Part shown: piece after piece, positions 45,942 through 56,191 of the stretch
How the letters are laid out: the number at the start of each line of letters is the position of its first letter
Position numbering within the stretch: the stretch's first letter is position 1
NCBI GenBank assembly: GCA_024760905.1
Contig: CM045733.1
Coordinates: forward strand, 15,420,001 to 15,484,000
DNA: 64,000 bases
Direction: 5' to 3'
DNA from: Plotosus lineatus
Taxonomy: Eukaryota > Chordata > Actinopteri > Siluriformes > Plotosidae
Notes under the pieces: generated by a model
What the model was told of the DNA's origin: nothing
Seen by the model: only the letters and a program-made list of their open reading frames with translations
Database searches by the model: none
Program-made: the position numbers and the translations under genes

Positions 45942-46515
45942 ATGGAAGGGGATCCGCTTCCTCTCTCCCTCTCTGTTATAGAAGGGGATCCACTTCCTCT
46001 CTCCCTCTCCAACATTTACGTATGCCAACTGCTCACCGCCACAAAAGTTAAAATTGTTATCATTATTGTTGTTATGCTTTAACTGTACTGTGGTTTTTAT
46101 TTTAGTGTGTTATGGTCTCTTTTGTGAGAGACTCTGGTGTTGGCATCTCTAACTCTCTCTCTATGCATGCAGTGCTGAAGAAGGGCATGGCTGTCACACG
46201 CGGGTGGAGTGCTAAGCACACACACACCTGATTCCACTTCGCAATCACAGGGCTTCTCTAACAGTGACTACGATTTCCCTGTGCTCTAGTGCCTTCCCTG
46301 TGAATAATAAAGCTCCTCCATCATACTCTGTCTCCTGCATTTTTGGGCCCGGCTGAATGTTCCTGGCGTCACAGAACCTTCAAGCCCTTCTGTGACACCA
46401 GGAACATTCAGCCAGACCCAAAAATGCAGGAGACAGGGTGTGATGAAAACAGATGAGCTTTATTGTTCAACCAGCCATCAGGAGTGTATTATGGTCGAGT
46501 ACCGAGATACCACTG
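45434..46515. mobile_element. Tigger-like element (TACTCGAAC ends)
   Basis: TIRs CAGTGGTACCTCAGTACTCG and CGAGTACCGAGATACCACTG, TA at 45432-45433 and 46516-46517. A short frame (FRKVLKRRQKQTTLEMFKKR) may be a transposase relic. The unit CTCTCCCTCTCTGTTATGGA with AAGGGGATCC is repeated three times at about 45865-46010. It contains the hairpin described next. Confidence 0.85.
46300..46475. repeat. Inverted pair of LTR-like ends (hairpin)
   Basis: Arms 46326-46374 and 46390-46438 pair with 45 of 49 bases across a 15-base loop. Outside the arms each side has AATAAAGCTC, as in the R-U5 end of an LTR. Looks like two copies of one LTR end placed head to head. Confidence 0.75.
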
Positions 46516-46517
46516 TA

Positions 46518-47543
46518 TTTACATGTGTTTTAACTTTAAAAATTACATCCGATGTTATAGAAATATAATCACTCTATATAAAAGTACAATTATCTAAAAT
46601 TTTGAAAAAATATTTTTGTCACATTTTATACCTGGTTTACCCACTTAGCAATGTTTACTTGGAGCAACGTTGCCATTGAGATTACATGCTGTGATCAATA
46701 TTAAATGCTCTGCAAGGAATTATTAGTACGCATCTTAATCATTTAATTTTTATAAATTTTACATCATTTTAATAATCTGTATTCATAATGCATTTTGTGT
46801 GTATTTACAGTAATAATGTATATATAGGCACATATTACGTTACAATGGTTATCTTAAGCTGGAGTGTAATGCATTTATTTTATTTACAGTTGTATAAACA
46901 ACCATTCTTTATGGTTACGGTTAGCCTAAATGCCTATACCAAGCTACTCAAACTCTTCATTATGATGACTTCTCAACATTTACATATTACATGACTACTC
47001 AACATCATAACCTGGATTTCATCACCCAATCAAACAAAACACAAACAAAAACATACAGTATTGCATCATTATTGCTGCATTCAAGCTATACTTAAAAACA
47101 TTTGGTTCATTGATTGATGTTATGGCATAAAATAAAATAAAAAAGAAAAGTGCCATGGAGCAGATCTCCAGTCAAGCAGGTGTATATAAGATCAGTGCAG
47201 TGCAAAATGAGATAGAGCGAATGCATTTAATATTAATTCAGTTCATCTACTCTGCTTCATCAAACTTGCCAGACACCAACTCACAGCCTGCAGATGCAAC
47301 TCCCTTAATCACACCCTGTCTGTGCGCGCGTGTATTTCCTCCCCAGGGTAACGGGTGCTACAAAGCTTAACGTTTACAAGACATGACTGCCGATGTCATT
47401 GCCATGACAGCTTTGCTGACATTATTCCGCTTCATTTTTGAATGTCACTTCATTTCAGTAATTCGTACTGGTGATTAATAAAAATTAATACATTGGAATA
47501 GTGTGATCTACTGGCTCTGTTTTATGGGCATTGAAAGTCATTA
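46518..47543. other. AT-rich sequence, nothing recognised
   Basis: About 1 kb without recognisable exon or repeat. Confidence 0.5.
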
Positions 47544-47556
47544 TACCGAGTGGATG

Positions 47557-47785
47557 GGGCCGGTGATGTAGTGGTTAGGGTGCTGGGTTTATGATCAAGA
47601 GGTTGTGTGTTCAAATCCCAGTTAGACCCCCCCACCACTGTGCTAAGACCCCTGGGCAAGGTCTTAACCACAAGTTAAGAGGAGTTGAACTCCTGGTAGC
47701 TTCACGCTATGGAAACCGGGAATAAGCACCGGCCTGATGAGCCACTAGACTCGGGTGTAAAAAGCCCAACAGACTTACCTACCTA
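47557..47785 (+). mobile_element. SINE-A with 13-bp duplication, internally deleted
   Basis: Flanked by TACCGAGTGGATG (47544-47556) and TACTGAGTGGATG (47786-47798). Head GATGTAGTGGTTAGGGTGCT, B box TGTGTGTTCAAATCCC, tail GTAAAAAGCCCAACAGACTT. The middle part before the GAGTTGAACTCC block is missing. Confidence 0.9.
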
Positions 47786-47799
47786 TACTGAGTGGATGA

Positions 47800-49820
47800 T
47801 GCTTGAATTGAAATGACGGACACTCATGGTCGGTCACAGTATCCTGGAGCAGACATCATCATTATCATCATCATCATCATCATTATACTTTAAAAACAAC
47901 CTAAAAAATCTTGTTGATCCATACTGGAAACTCAGAGACATTTAGTGAGTAATTGGGATTCCTTGGCATTGCTGTCACCTTCTGAGAATAACTGTTAAAT
48001 AGAAATGAGATCACTGTAAAAGCATATGGTGAGTAGCTAATCTGTGGGAAGATGCATCTTGTTGATGAATGAGGTCAGAGGCCAGACTCAGGTTCAAACT
48101 GACATGAAGGGTACAGCAATACAAATGTGACCCTATCCAGCACAATACAGATTAAGTAGGAAATTCAACATGTTGAGATATTCATATATTTGGAGAGAGA
48201 ATCGAATATGATGTATATGGTTTCAAAAGGCGTATAAAACATGATTGAGTTACATCACTTTGTATGCTGCTCATCAGGAAACACGACTCTTGAGAAAATA
48301 GAAATTACAGTTACAGAACCAGTTTCAGAATACCTGCATTTAAAACTCCTAGCAGCCGTACACTAAGAATACACAACTCAACCAATCATCGCGATCATAC
48401 TAGCGTCCTCCTAGCAACAGATGAATTCTATTTACACGGAATCATGTCTGTTTTGATGATTCTCATTGGTTTATTGCTGTATGATTCGTGGAATCCTTCT
48501 GGGATTCTGTACGTACATAGTTTATTTTGGTAGTGAATACAGATAGTAAGGAAATACCCGGAGTAGTCACAAAAGCGGCGTGAAAAGTGGCAAAATAAGT
48601 GGATATTTGCATTGTTTTACAACAACTTGGATATGGAAACCTATCTTAAAGAAGTATTTTCGTATGTATCGATTGTGCTTATGGATATTCGAACTTGGTC
48701 ATATGGACGATCATCCTTTGAAGGATGTATGTTGGGCCATATCATGTTTTCATCAGACCCATTTTCAACTTTCTTTGGTTCTGACTTAAAACACGACCTT
48801 ACAACTTAATCCGTATTATGCTGGAGCCAGTCAGAAATGGCGACTTTTCCAACAGTAATGAGCAGAAAAGCATCTCGGAAAGGCACCACACACCAAAATC
48901 GCATCAAAAGCGGATGAGCTACAAGAGCCGAAGACCGCATTGGCTTCCTGTGGTGCCAGTCAAGAACGGGAATCTGAGGCTACAGTGAAAACAGGGTCGA
49001 TGAAAATCAACAAAGAAAAGAAAGATGCTATTTCTCAAGTCTCGAGTTACGCTGTTTCTGTGTTGCCTACATTTTTTCAGTTATTTATTCTTTAAATTCT
49101 CTGATTATACCCTCTGCTGATGCTTATCTCTTCACCCACCCCTACATGTGGATGTTTGGGAATGCAATGCTCTGGAATGTGAAATATGCCTCTCCCAAAC
49201 TGCAAATATTGAAAATTATATCGTTCATGCCCTGAAGAACATGTCCTTGAAAATGTGTGTACATATTTAAGATATAATTAGATAATGAATTAGTGTTCTG
49301 GGCCTGACCACATTACTAATGTGTGCTCGAGTCACACTACATTACTGACGAGTGCTGTATTCAAGACAGACTACTAATTATTCCTGGATGATTACACCAC
49401 ACTCATTGCTTACAGAGAAATGTAAAAATGCAACCAAAAATAAATAAATAAATCTGAAACAGTATTATCAGTTCATTTATTCCTGCCTGAAATAGAACAG
49501 CAAATGTTGCATGATTAGAACAGCTGGGTTGAGTCATGATTATAGCATCACTACAAACAAGGGGTGTGGCTTATTTGTTTGAAAGATGAGCAAAAATGGT
49601 TACTCGGAAACATACTGTTTAACTTTAGGGTGCAGGGAGGTTTCTTCCTATAATTAAGAAACCAGAACAGAAGTGTCATCAGATACCATCCCCTGGGTCT
49701 AAGATTTGTTATTTTGAGAAATTATATGAAAAACCACCTAGTGCTGTTTTATTTAAAACAAGATCAGTCAGAGACTGCAAACCTCTGCCAATCCCATCAA
49801 TCTCCCATATGAGAGTAAAA
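47800..49820. other. Mostly unique sequence
   Basis: Contains a (CAT)n at 47855-47885. A 66-codon open frame at 48612-48809 (LMDIRTWSYGRSSFEGCMLG) has no family I recognise, and its surroundings look decayed. No exon supported. Confidence 0.5.
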
Positions 49821-50080
49821 GGTAAAGTCTGATGGGCTTTTTACACCCAAGCCTACTGGCTCAATGGGTCCGAGCTCGATTTCAGCTCCTCCTCCATTGG
49901 ACACTAGTCCCTCACAGGTTACCTTCTCAGTATTTTTACTGTTATCCAGTTATACTGTGGGTGGACAGAGACTCACTTGTCGTTAAGCGCTTTTTCAGGG
50001 GTCTTAGCACGGTGGGTGTCAAACAGGAATTCAACCTCTCGATCATGAGCTCGGTACCCTATGCACTATACCACCAGCCC
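49821..50080 (-). mobile_element. SINE-A, diverged
   Basis: GGGCTTTTTACACCCAAGCC, GGGGTCTTAGCACGGTGGG, ATCATGAGCTCGGTACCCTA. Related 15-base flanks (CAATCTCCCATATGA and CAATTCCCTATATGA) suggest a decayed target duplication. Confidence 0.82.
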
Positions 50081-50187
50081 CAATTCCCTATATGAATCAA
50101 AAACATTCAAAATTGTCTGCATGTTAAATAGTTCTGAAAAGAAAAAGAAACCACTGGTTGAAATTTAATGAAAATCTGCAATCTGGG

Positions 50188-50430
50188 GTCAGCCATGGTT
50201 CAATAGTTAGAGAAGCAGGTCTGGGTTCAAAGAGTCGCTGATTCGATTCCTGAACCAGCAGGAAAACTGTAGTGGTGGTGGTGGTGGTGGTAGGGGGTGG
50301 GGAGGTGGCACCTTCCCTTCTCCAGCCTTTATGGTTGAAGTGCCCTTGATCAAGATACCTAACCCTCTGGGCATCGCAACATGGCAGCCCACTGCTTCGA
50401 GTGTGTTTGTTCTCACTTTGGATCATCATC
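50188..50430 (+). repeat. tRNA-headed SINE-like repeat (SINE-D)
   Basis: AGCCATGGTTCAATAGTTAG, AGAGTCGCTGATTCGATTCC (B box), ATGGTTGAAGTGCCCTTGAT, GCAACATGGCAGCCCACTGC; ends with (CAT)n. Confidence 0.7.
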
Positions 50431-50452
50431 ATCATCATCATCATCTCATTAT

Positions 50453-50635
50453 TTACATTTACAGCATTTGGCAGATGAGCATATCCTGACAGACTTACAA
50501 TTATCTTTTTTTTTTATGTTATTGAGCAATTGAGTATTAAGGGCCTTGCTCAAGGGCAAAACAGTAGTCACAGTGTGGATTGAACCACTGACCTTCGGAT
50601 CAGTAACCCATTGCCTTAACCAGTAAACCTGCATC
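50453..50635 (+). repeat. Interspersed repeat (GCATTTGGCAGATG family)
   Basis: ATTTACAGCATTTGGCAGAT through GACCTTCGGATCAGTAACCC. Confidence 0.6.
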
Positions 50636-50640
50636 GTCTT

Positions 50641-50945
50641 GTTAGGCTTAATCCGGGGTCGGGTCAAGGGACCGCAGCTGAAGCAGTGAGGTCCAGACTT
50701 CCCTCTCCCCAGCCACTTTCTCCAGTTCTTCCGGAGGGACAGCAAGGCTTTCCCAGACCAGCCGAAAGACATAGTCCCTTCAGCACGTTCTGGGTCGACC
50801 CCAGGGTCTCTTCCTGGTTGGACACGCCCAAAACATCACACGAGGGAGGCATTCAGGAGACATTCTAACCAGATGCCAGAGCCACCTCAACTAGCTCCTC
50901 TCAACACGGAAGACCAGTGGTTCTACTCCAAGCTCCCCCCTGGAT
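50641..50945 (-). pseudogene. Rex3/RTE-like LINE 3' fragment
   Basis: On the minus strand it matches the C-terminal region at 4828-5455 (equivalents of RWLWHLVRMS, GRPRT-WRDY, and KNWRKWLGRGKSG in a shifted frame). Frameshifts and stops throughout; the GATG tail is missing. Confidence 0.75.
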
Positions 50946-51503
50946 GGCTGAGCTTCTCCTATCACTGCCACCCGGCAAAGGAAGCTCATTCACTCAATGA
51001 AATAAATCTAACTTTGGATGGGTCAAATATAAATCCAAATTCCCCTTGCCAGAATAATAGAGTGCATCAAAAAAAAAGAAAAACAAATAAATAACACCCA
51101 GCAAAAACAAATTTACACAGCAGCCCCTGGTGGGCTTGCTGCAATATAACACTTCCAAAAATAATCGGCAAAGCTCAAATGGTAAAGGATGCTTGAGAAT
51201 ATTCATGAGAATTTGATCAGGATCATTTCCAAAATTTAATAAAGTTTTCCTTGTCCAAAATAATACTTGTAGAAATTTCATGAAAATCTGTCGATAACGT
51301 GTTGCGTAATCCGGCTCATGAACACGAGCATTAAAAAAATAGCCTTTGGTCTCGGTGAAAAAGTTCAAAGTACAGCTTTACACAGGGAAATGCATTTATC
51401 ATCTAAAGGACCACTGGGAAACCAATTTTTCTCAGAGTGTAGGCTTTATTTTGTTTTGTTTTGAAGAATAATAATAATAAGGAAATAGATTGTTAGAATT
51501 CAG

Positions 51504-51869
51504 GGGCAGTGGTGGTCTAGTGGTATAGGGCGCTGGATCGCTGATCCAAAGGTTGGGGGTTCGAGTCCCACTCTCCACAAGGTTGTCACTCCCCCCCCCC
51601 CCCCCCCCCCCCCAGTGCGGCTAACTGGGTTATCAAAGGCTGGTCATGTCTGTCACTGTCTATGGTGTGAGGCATGTAAAAGAACCATTGCTGACTTTCG
51701 TAAAGAGTAGCTGCAAAGCCGTCAGCGTGTTTCTGTCCCTTGCTAAAAAGGGTTGTGACAGGAAGGGCATCCGACGTAAAAACCTCTGCCAAATCAAACG
51801 TGCAAATCAAGATGATTCGCTGTGGCGACTCCTGAGTAAAAGGGAAAAGCCGAAAGGAAGACAGACATA
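51504..51869 (+). mobile_element. SINE-B, full length, RTE-LINE tail, perfect 12-bp duplication
   Basis: GTTAGAATTCAG at 51492-51503 and 51870-51881. Head GGCAGTGGTGGTCTAGTGGT, B box GGGGGTTCGAGTCCCAC, body with TCACTGTCTATGGTGTGAGG, tail GATGATTCGCTGTGGCGACT and AAGGGAAAAGCCGAAAGGAA. The tail equals the 3' end of the RTE LINE at 60603-60655. Confidence 0.93.
51591..51613. repeat. Run of 23 C
   Basis: Expansion of the short C stretch present in every SINE-B head. Confidence 0.9.
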
Positions 51870-52323
51870 GTTAGAATTCAGACTTTCCTGTAAACAACAC
51901 AACGAAAACAATGATTCATTGTCACTGTTAATCGTTTACCACTCTGCTACTTTTACCTGCAACTCATTTAAGATAAGATAAGATAAGATAAGATACAGCT
52001 TTATTAATCTCACAATGGAGAAATTCACTGTTACAGGCTCTTGAGGTACTATCAGTAGGGGGTGCAAAAATAGATACAAGTACGAACATACACACATACA
52101 TATATATTATATAAGTAAATAAATAAATAGATACATAAATAGTATAAATTACTAAACAATAAAAGAAAAGAATGGAGCAACTTTATAGATTGGCCTATAT
52201 TAAAGTGTAATGTATCTGAGTGCAGAGTAGATGGGTTGATATGGTTCATAGTCAGTGGGGTAGATGTGGTTGATTAAAGTGCGCGGGGTTTTTATTGCAC
52301 ATAACCGGTATTTTCACAGACAG

Positions 52324-54385
52324 TTACAAAGTGGCGTTGTACAGTCTGATAGCGGTGGGAATGAACGACCTGCGGTAGCGCTCCTTCCTGCACTGAGGAT
52401 GCCTCAGTCGTCCACTGAAGGAGCTGCTTAGCTCCTCGACAGTCTGGTGCAGTGGGTGAGAGCTGTTGGACAGGATGGATGTGAGCTTTGCTACCATCCT
52501 CCTCTCACTCACCTCCTCCACAGAGTCCAGTGGGCAGCCGAGGACAGAGCTGGCCCTCCTGACCAGCTTGTTCAGTCTCTTTCTGTCCCGCTCTGTGCTG
52601 CCCGGGGCCCAGCAGATGGCAGCGTAGAGGATTGCAGAGGCTACCACAGAGTCATAAAATGTCCTGAGCAGAGGTTCAGATATGCCGAAGGACCTGAGTC
52701 TCCTCAGAAGGTGGAGGCGACTCTGGCCCTTCTTGTACAGGGCGTTGGTGTTGTGGGACCAGTCCAGTTTATTGTTAAGGTGAACACCCAGGTACTTGAA
52801 ACTGTCCACTGTCTCAATGTCCTGTCCCTGGATGTTCACTAGTAAATGTGTGTGTGTGTGTGTTTGAGTGCTTCTCCTGAAGTCGACCACCATCTCCTTC
52901 GTCTTCCTAGTGTTCAAGCACAGGTGGTTGTGCTCACACCAGTCCACGAAGTCGACGATGACCGACCGGTACTCCAGCTCGTTCCCCTCTGACACACGGC
53001 CCACGATGGCGGAGTCGTCCGAGAACTTCTGGAGGTGGCAGCTGTTTGTGTTATATATGAAGTCCGAGGTATAGATGTTAAAAAGGAAGGGTGAGAGGAC
53101 GGTGCCCTGCGGTGCCCCGTGCTACAGACTACCACCTTTGACTTACAGCCCGCGCAGCCGCACGCACTGTGGACGGTTAGTAAGGTAGTCAATAATCCAG
53201 GCAGCAAGATGCCCGTCCACTCCCACGTCCTCCAGCTTCCCCGCAGGCGCCGCTGGCCTGATGGTGTTGAAGGCGCTGGAGAAGTCAAAGAACATGACCC
53301 TCACAGCGCTGCCGGGCGATCTCCAGGTGGGCGAGTGCCCGCTGCAGAAGGTAGATGACGGCGTCTTCTACTCCGATGTTGGGCCTGTAGGCAAACTGCA
53401 GCGGGTCTAGGGTGGGGCTCACCATAGAGCGGAGGTGTTCAAGGAGGAGCCTTTCCATGATCTTAATGAGGTGGGAGGTCAGGGCGACAGGTCTGTAGTG
53501 GGCTGGTTCCTTCGCTTGTGCTGTTTTGGGAACCGGAACCACACAGGAGGTCTTCCAGAGGACTGGAACCTTCTCCAGGCTGAGGCTCAGGTTGTACAGG
53601 TAGCATAGTACCACACAGAGCTGGTCTGCGCAGGTCCTCAGCAGCCTGGGACTGATGCCATCAGGTCCTTCAGATTTCCTCTGATTTAGTCGCCTCAGCT
53701 GTCTCCTCACCTGGTCTGATGTGAGGGAGAGGGGGCTGGGGTGGGCTGCAGAGGGAGGGGATGTGTCTGTCGGGCTGTAGCAGTCAAGTGAAGTTGGCCT
53801 GGGAGGGGGAGGTGTCAGCTGGTCTGGAGACGTGTGAAGAGGGGAGGGAACGGGAGGGGTGCAGAGGGGAGGGGGAGAATCAAACCTGTTGAAGTAGCAG
53901 TTTAGTTCATCCGCCCAGCGCTGGTCACCATCAGCTGTCCCTCTGACACTCTGCCCAAATCCAGACATGGTCTTTAGTCCTCTCCAGACGTCCCGCACGT
54001 TGTTCTGAGCCAGCTTCTCCTCCATCTTCTTCCCATAGTCCTTCTTTGCCCTCCTGATCCTCCACTGGAGCTCACGCTGGACCTTCTTCTGCTCCTCTCT
54101 GTCCCCCGAGATGAAAGCCCTCTTTTTCTGGTTCAGGAGGACTTTGAGCTCAGGGGTGACCCATGGGTGGTTGTTGGAGAAGCACCGTACTCTCCGTGTT
54201 GGCACGGTGCTGTCCACGCAGAAGTTCATGTAGTCGGTGATACAGTGTGTGAGGCCGTCGATGTCATCACCAAAGGAGTTACAGAGCATGCTCCAGTCTG
54301 TGGTCTGGAAACAGTCCCTAAGCCTCTCGTTGGTCTCCTCGGTCCACACTTTCACAGACCTCTTCTGTGCAGGTTCCTTTCGCAC
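52324..54385 (-). pseudogene. L2-like LINE reverse transcriptase, frameshifted
   Basis: Blocks: NQKKRAFISGDREEQKKVQR, RKSEGPDGISPRLLRTCADQ, CVVPVPKTAQAKEPAHYRPV, MERLLLEHLRS, DPLQFAYRP, then (after frameshifts at about 53290 and 53060) the catalytic FSDDSAIVGR, WCEHNHLCLNTRKTKEMVVD and the C-terminal RLRHPQCRKERYRRSFIPTA. It copies element RNA in intact relatives; here it is broken in two places. A short (CA)n lies inside the thumb region. Confidence 0.88.
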
Positions 54386-54589
54386 CCTGGGTGTGTATTG
54401 GGGAGCAGGTAGACCAGGTTGTGGTCTGATCGTCCCAGTGGGGAGGGGGAGGAGCTGTAGCGTCCTTCACATTTGCATACAGTAAGTCCAGTGTTTTATT
54501 GTCTCTTGTGGCGCACTTCACGTATTGGCGTGAACGCCGGAAGAGAGGCGGAGAGAGGGGCGTGGTTAAAGTCCCCGCTGATCAGAATC

Positions 54590-55252
54590 ATGGCGCTGGG
54601 GTGACGAGTCTGTGTCTGATTAACGGCGCTGTGTAGACGCTCACACGCGTCGCCGCATCAGCCGAGGGCGGAATGTACACGCAAAACACAATCACGTGTG
54701 AAAACTCCTCGGTAGATAATATGGCCACGCGCTTAACGCGAGCAGCTCTAGGTCCCACGTGCACAGCTGCTCCTTCACGTGCACGCTTGCCGGGTGGCAC
54801 CATCGCTCATTCACATAGACCGCCACACCCTCCTTTCTTCTTACCGCTCTCCGTTACACTCCGATCTGCACGCGCGAGTGTAAATCCGTTAAGAGAAACC
54901 ACAGAGTCCGTGTGAGTTCATTCAGCCACGTCTCCGAGAAACACATGAGGCTGCAGTCCCGGTACTGCCTCTGCTGCCGGGTCAGCGCCGCCAGCTCCTC
55001 CGTCTTGTTGGCGATCGCGCGGACATTTCCCATGATGACAGAGGGAACACATGTCCTCCGCGTCTTTCGTCCCCCTCTGCAGCCTCTCCTTTTCCTCCGT
55101 ACTTCCAAAGGAACAACGGGCTTTTCCGCGTGGAGGAGGGCGGGGGCGCCAGAGGCCGAGGAGGGTCTCACGTGTGTAAGACCTGCGTTGCTCAGAGCCG
55201 TCGGTGAATGAGTTTCCTGACGCCGATCCAAAAAGTGAAAATAAAAGTGCAC
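54590..55252 (-). pseudogene. L2-like LINE endonuclease remnants
   Basis: NVRAIANKTEELAALTRQQR and CSLMCFSETWLNEL (the catalytic-Glu block of AP-type endonucleases), later HVIVFCVYIPPSADA. Separate frames show several indels. Confidence 0.75.
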
Positions 55253-55568
55253 AGAAGAACAAAAGCATCATGAAAGTATGTTTTCCAGATGCAGGATTGA
55301 AGAAAGAAAAAGAAAATTTGAAAAAAGATAAAGAAACACGCCTATATACAATAGAAAAGAGAAAAAAAAGAAAAATAAACTGAAGAGCTCCTGTAACTGG
55401 CTGCAGGTCACCCGGCGCCATCTTGTACCTATTTGTATACTGGATTTGTATTTCTTTCTCAGCATGAAGATTTCACTCAGTCCATGATGCTGTGAAAGCA
55501 GAGATCAACTTCTAGCTGTTGGGACGAGATTTGTAGGCTTATCACCCCATTTATTCTTTATTTAACAT

Positions 55569-55936
55569 CTTCCTATTCTTCTTCTTTTCCTTTCAGGTTT
55601 TCCCTTCAGCGGTCGCCACAGCGAACCATCCGCCTCCATCTCACCCGATCGATCCTCTGCATCTGCATCTTCTTCTCTTACTCCAACTACCTCCATGTCC
55701 TCCTTCACCACATCCCTAAATCTCCTCTTTGGTCTTCCTCTACGTCTTCTGCCTGGTAGTTCCAACCTCAGCATCCTACTACCAATATACTCACTATCCC
55801 TCCTCTGTACATGTCCAAACCATCTCAATCTAGTCCCTCTGACTTTGTCTCCAAAACGTCGTACATGTACTGTCACTCTAATGTACTCATTCCAGATTCT
55901 ATCCATCCTCGTTACTCCCAAAGAGAACCTCGACAT
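55569..55936 (-). mobile_element. RTE LINE 3' fragment with perfect 19-bp duplication
   Basis: TTTATTCTTTATTTAACAT at 55550-55568 and 55937-55955. Encodes GVTRMDRIWNEYIRVTVHVR, then RWFGHVQRRDSEYIGSRML and GRPKRRFRDVVKEDM. Inserted into repeat X. Confidence 0.93.
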
Positions 55937-56191
55937 TTTATTCTTTATTTAACATGTTTATCCAAAATCAAGTAGCCTTTTACCCTGGGTTTACACTGGG
56001 GCATGATGCCTCAGCAATTCAAAAAAGTGTCGAGCTCCATGATTCATTATCACACTTGGAGAATACAAAGAAGGCAGGGTGCATACAAAAGATGAAACAA
56101 AGGAATCGTGTTTCCAAGTTCATCAAGATACTCTACCGTGGTACATCAAAGGTCTGTAACCTTTTGTTATGCTCTACTACATTCTACTTGG

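Larger units (their letters stand above)
51970..55449 (-). mobile_element. L2-like (CR1 group) LINE, 3.5 kb
   Basis: On the minus strand: leader, endonuclease remnants, RT, and a 3' end with CACAATGG... / AATAAAGCTG and a (TATCT)n tail. It is inserted into repeat X, with ATTT kept on both sides (51966-51969, 55450-55453). It is GC-rich, unlike the AT-rich LINE at 42785. Confidence 0.88.
51470..56191 (-). repeat. Repeat X, second copy, reversed and split by three insertions
   Basis: Pieces at 51470-51503, 51870-51969, 55450-55568 and 55937-56191 align in order with the reverse of 36499-36988. The gaps are exactly filled by a SINE, an L2-like LINE and an RTE fragment. Confidence 0.85.

Noticed and set aside
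46080..46380. Complete LTR retrotransposon
   Set aside because: Only LTR-like ends are visible. No gag, protease, RT or integrase frame lies between or beside them.
47557..47650. Possible true tRNA gene
   Set aside because: A and B boxes are present, but the sequence cannot fold into a standard cloverleaf in my reading, and copies are dispersed with target duplications, so it is a SINE.
48580..48809. Two overlapping 65-69 codon frames
   Set aside because: No recognisable motif, no splice context, AT-rich and flanked by decayed sequence. Too short to support.
54154..54412. Plus-strand frames opposite the L2-like LINE
   Set aside because: Antisense shadows of a GC-rich RT gene.
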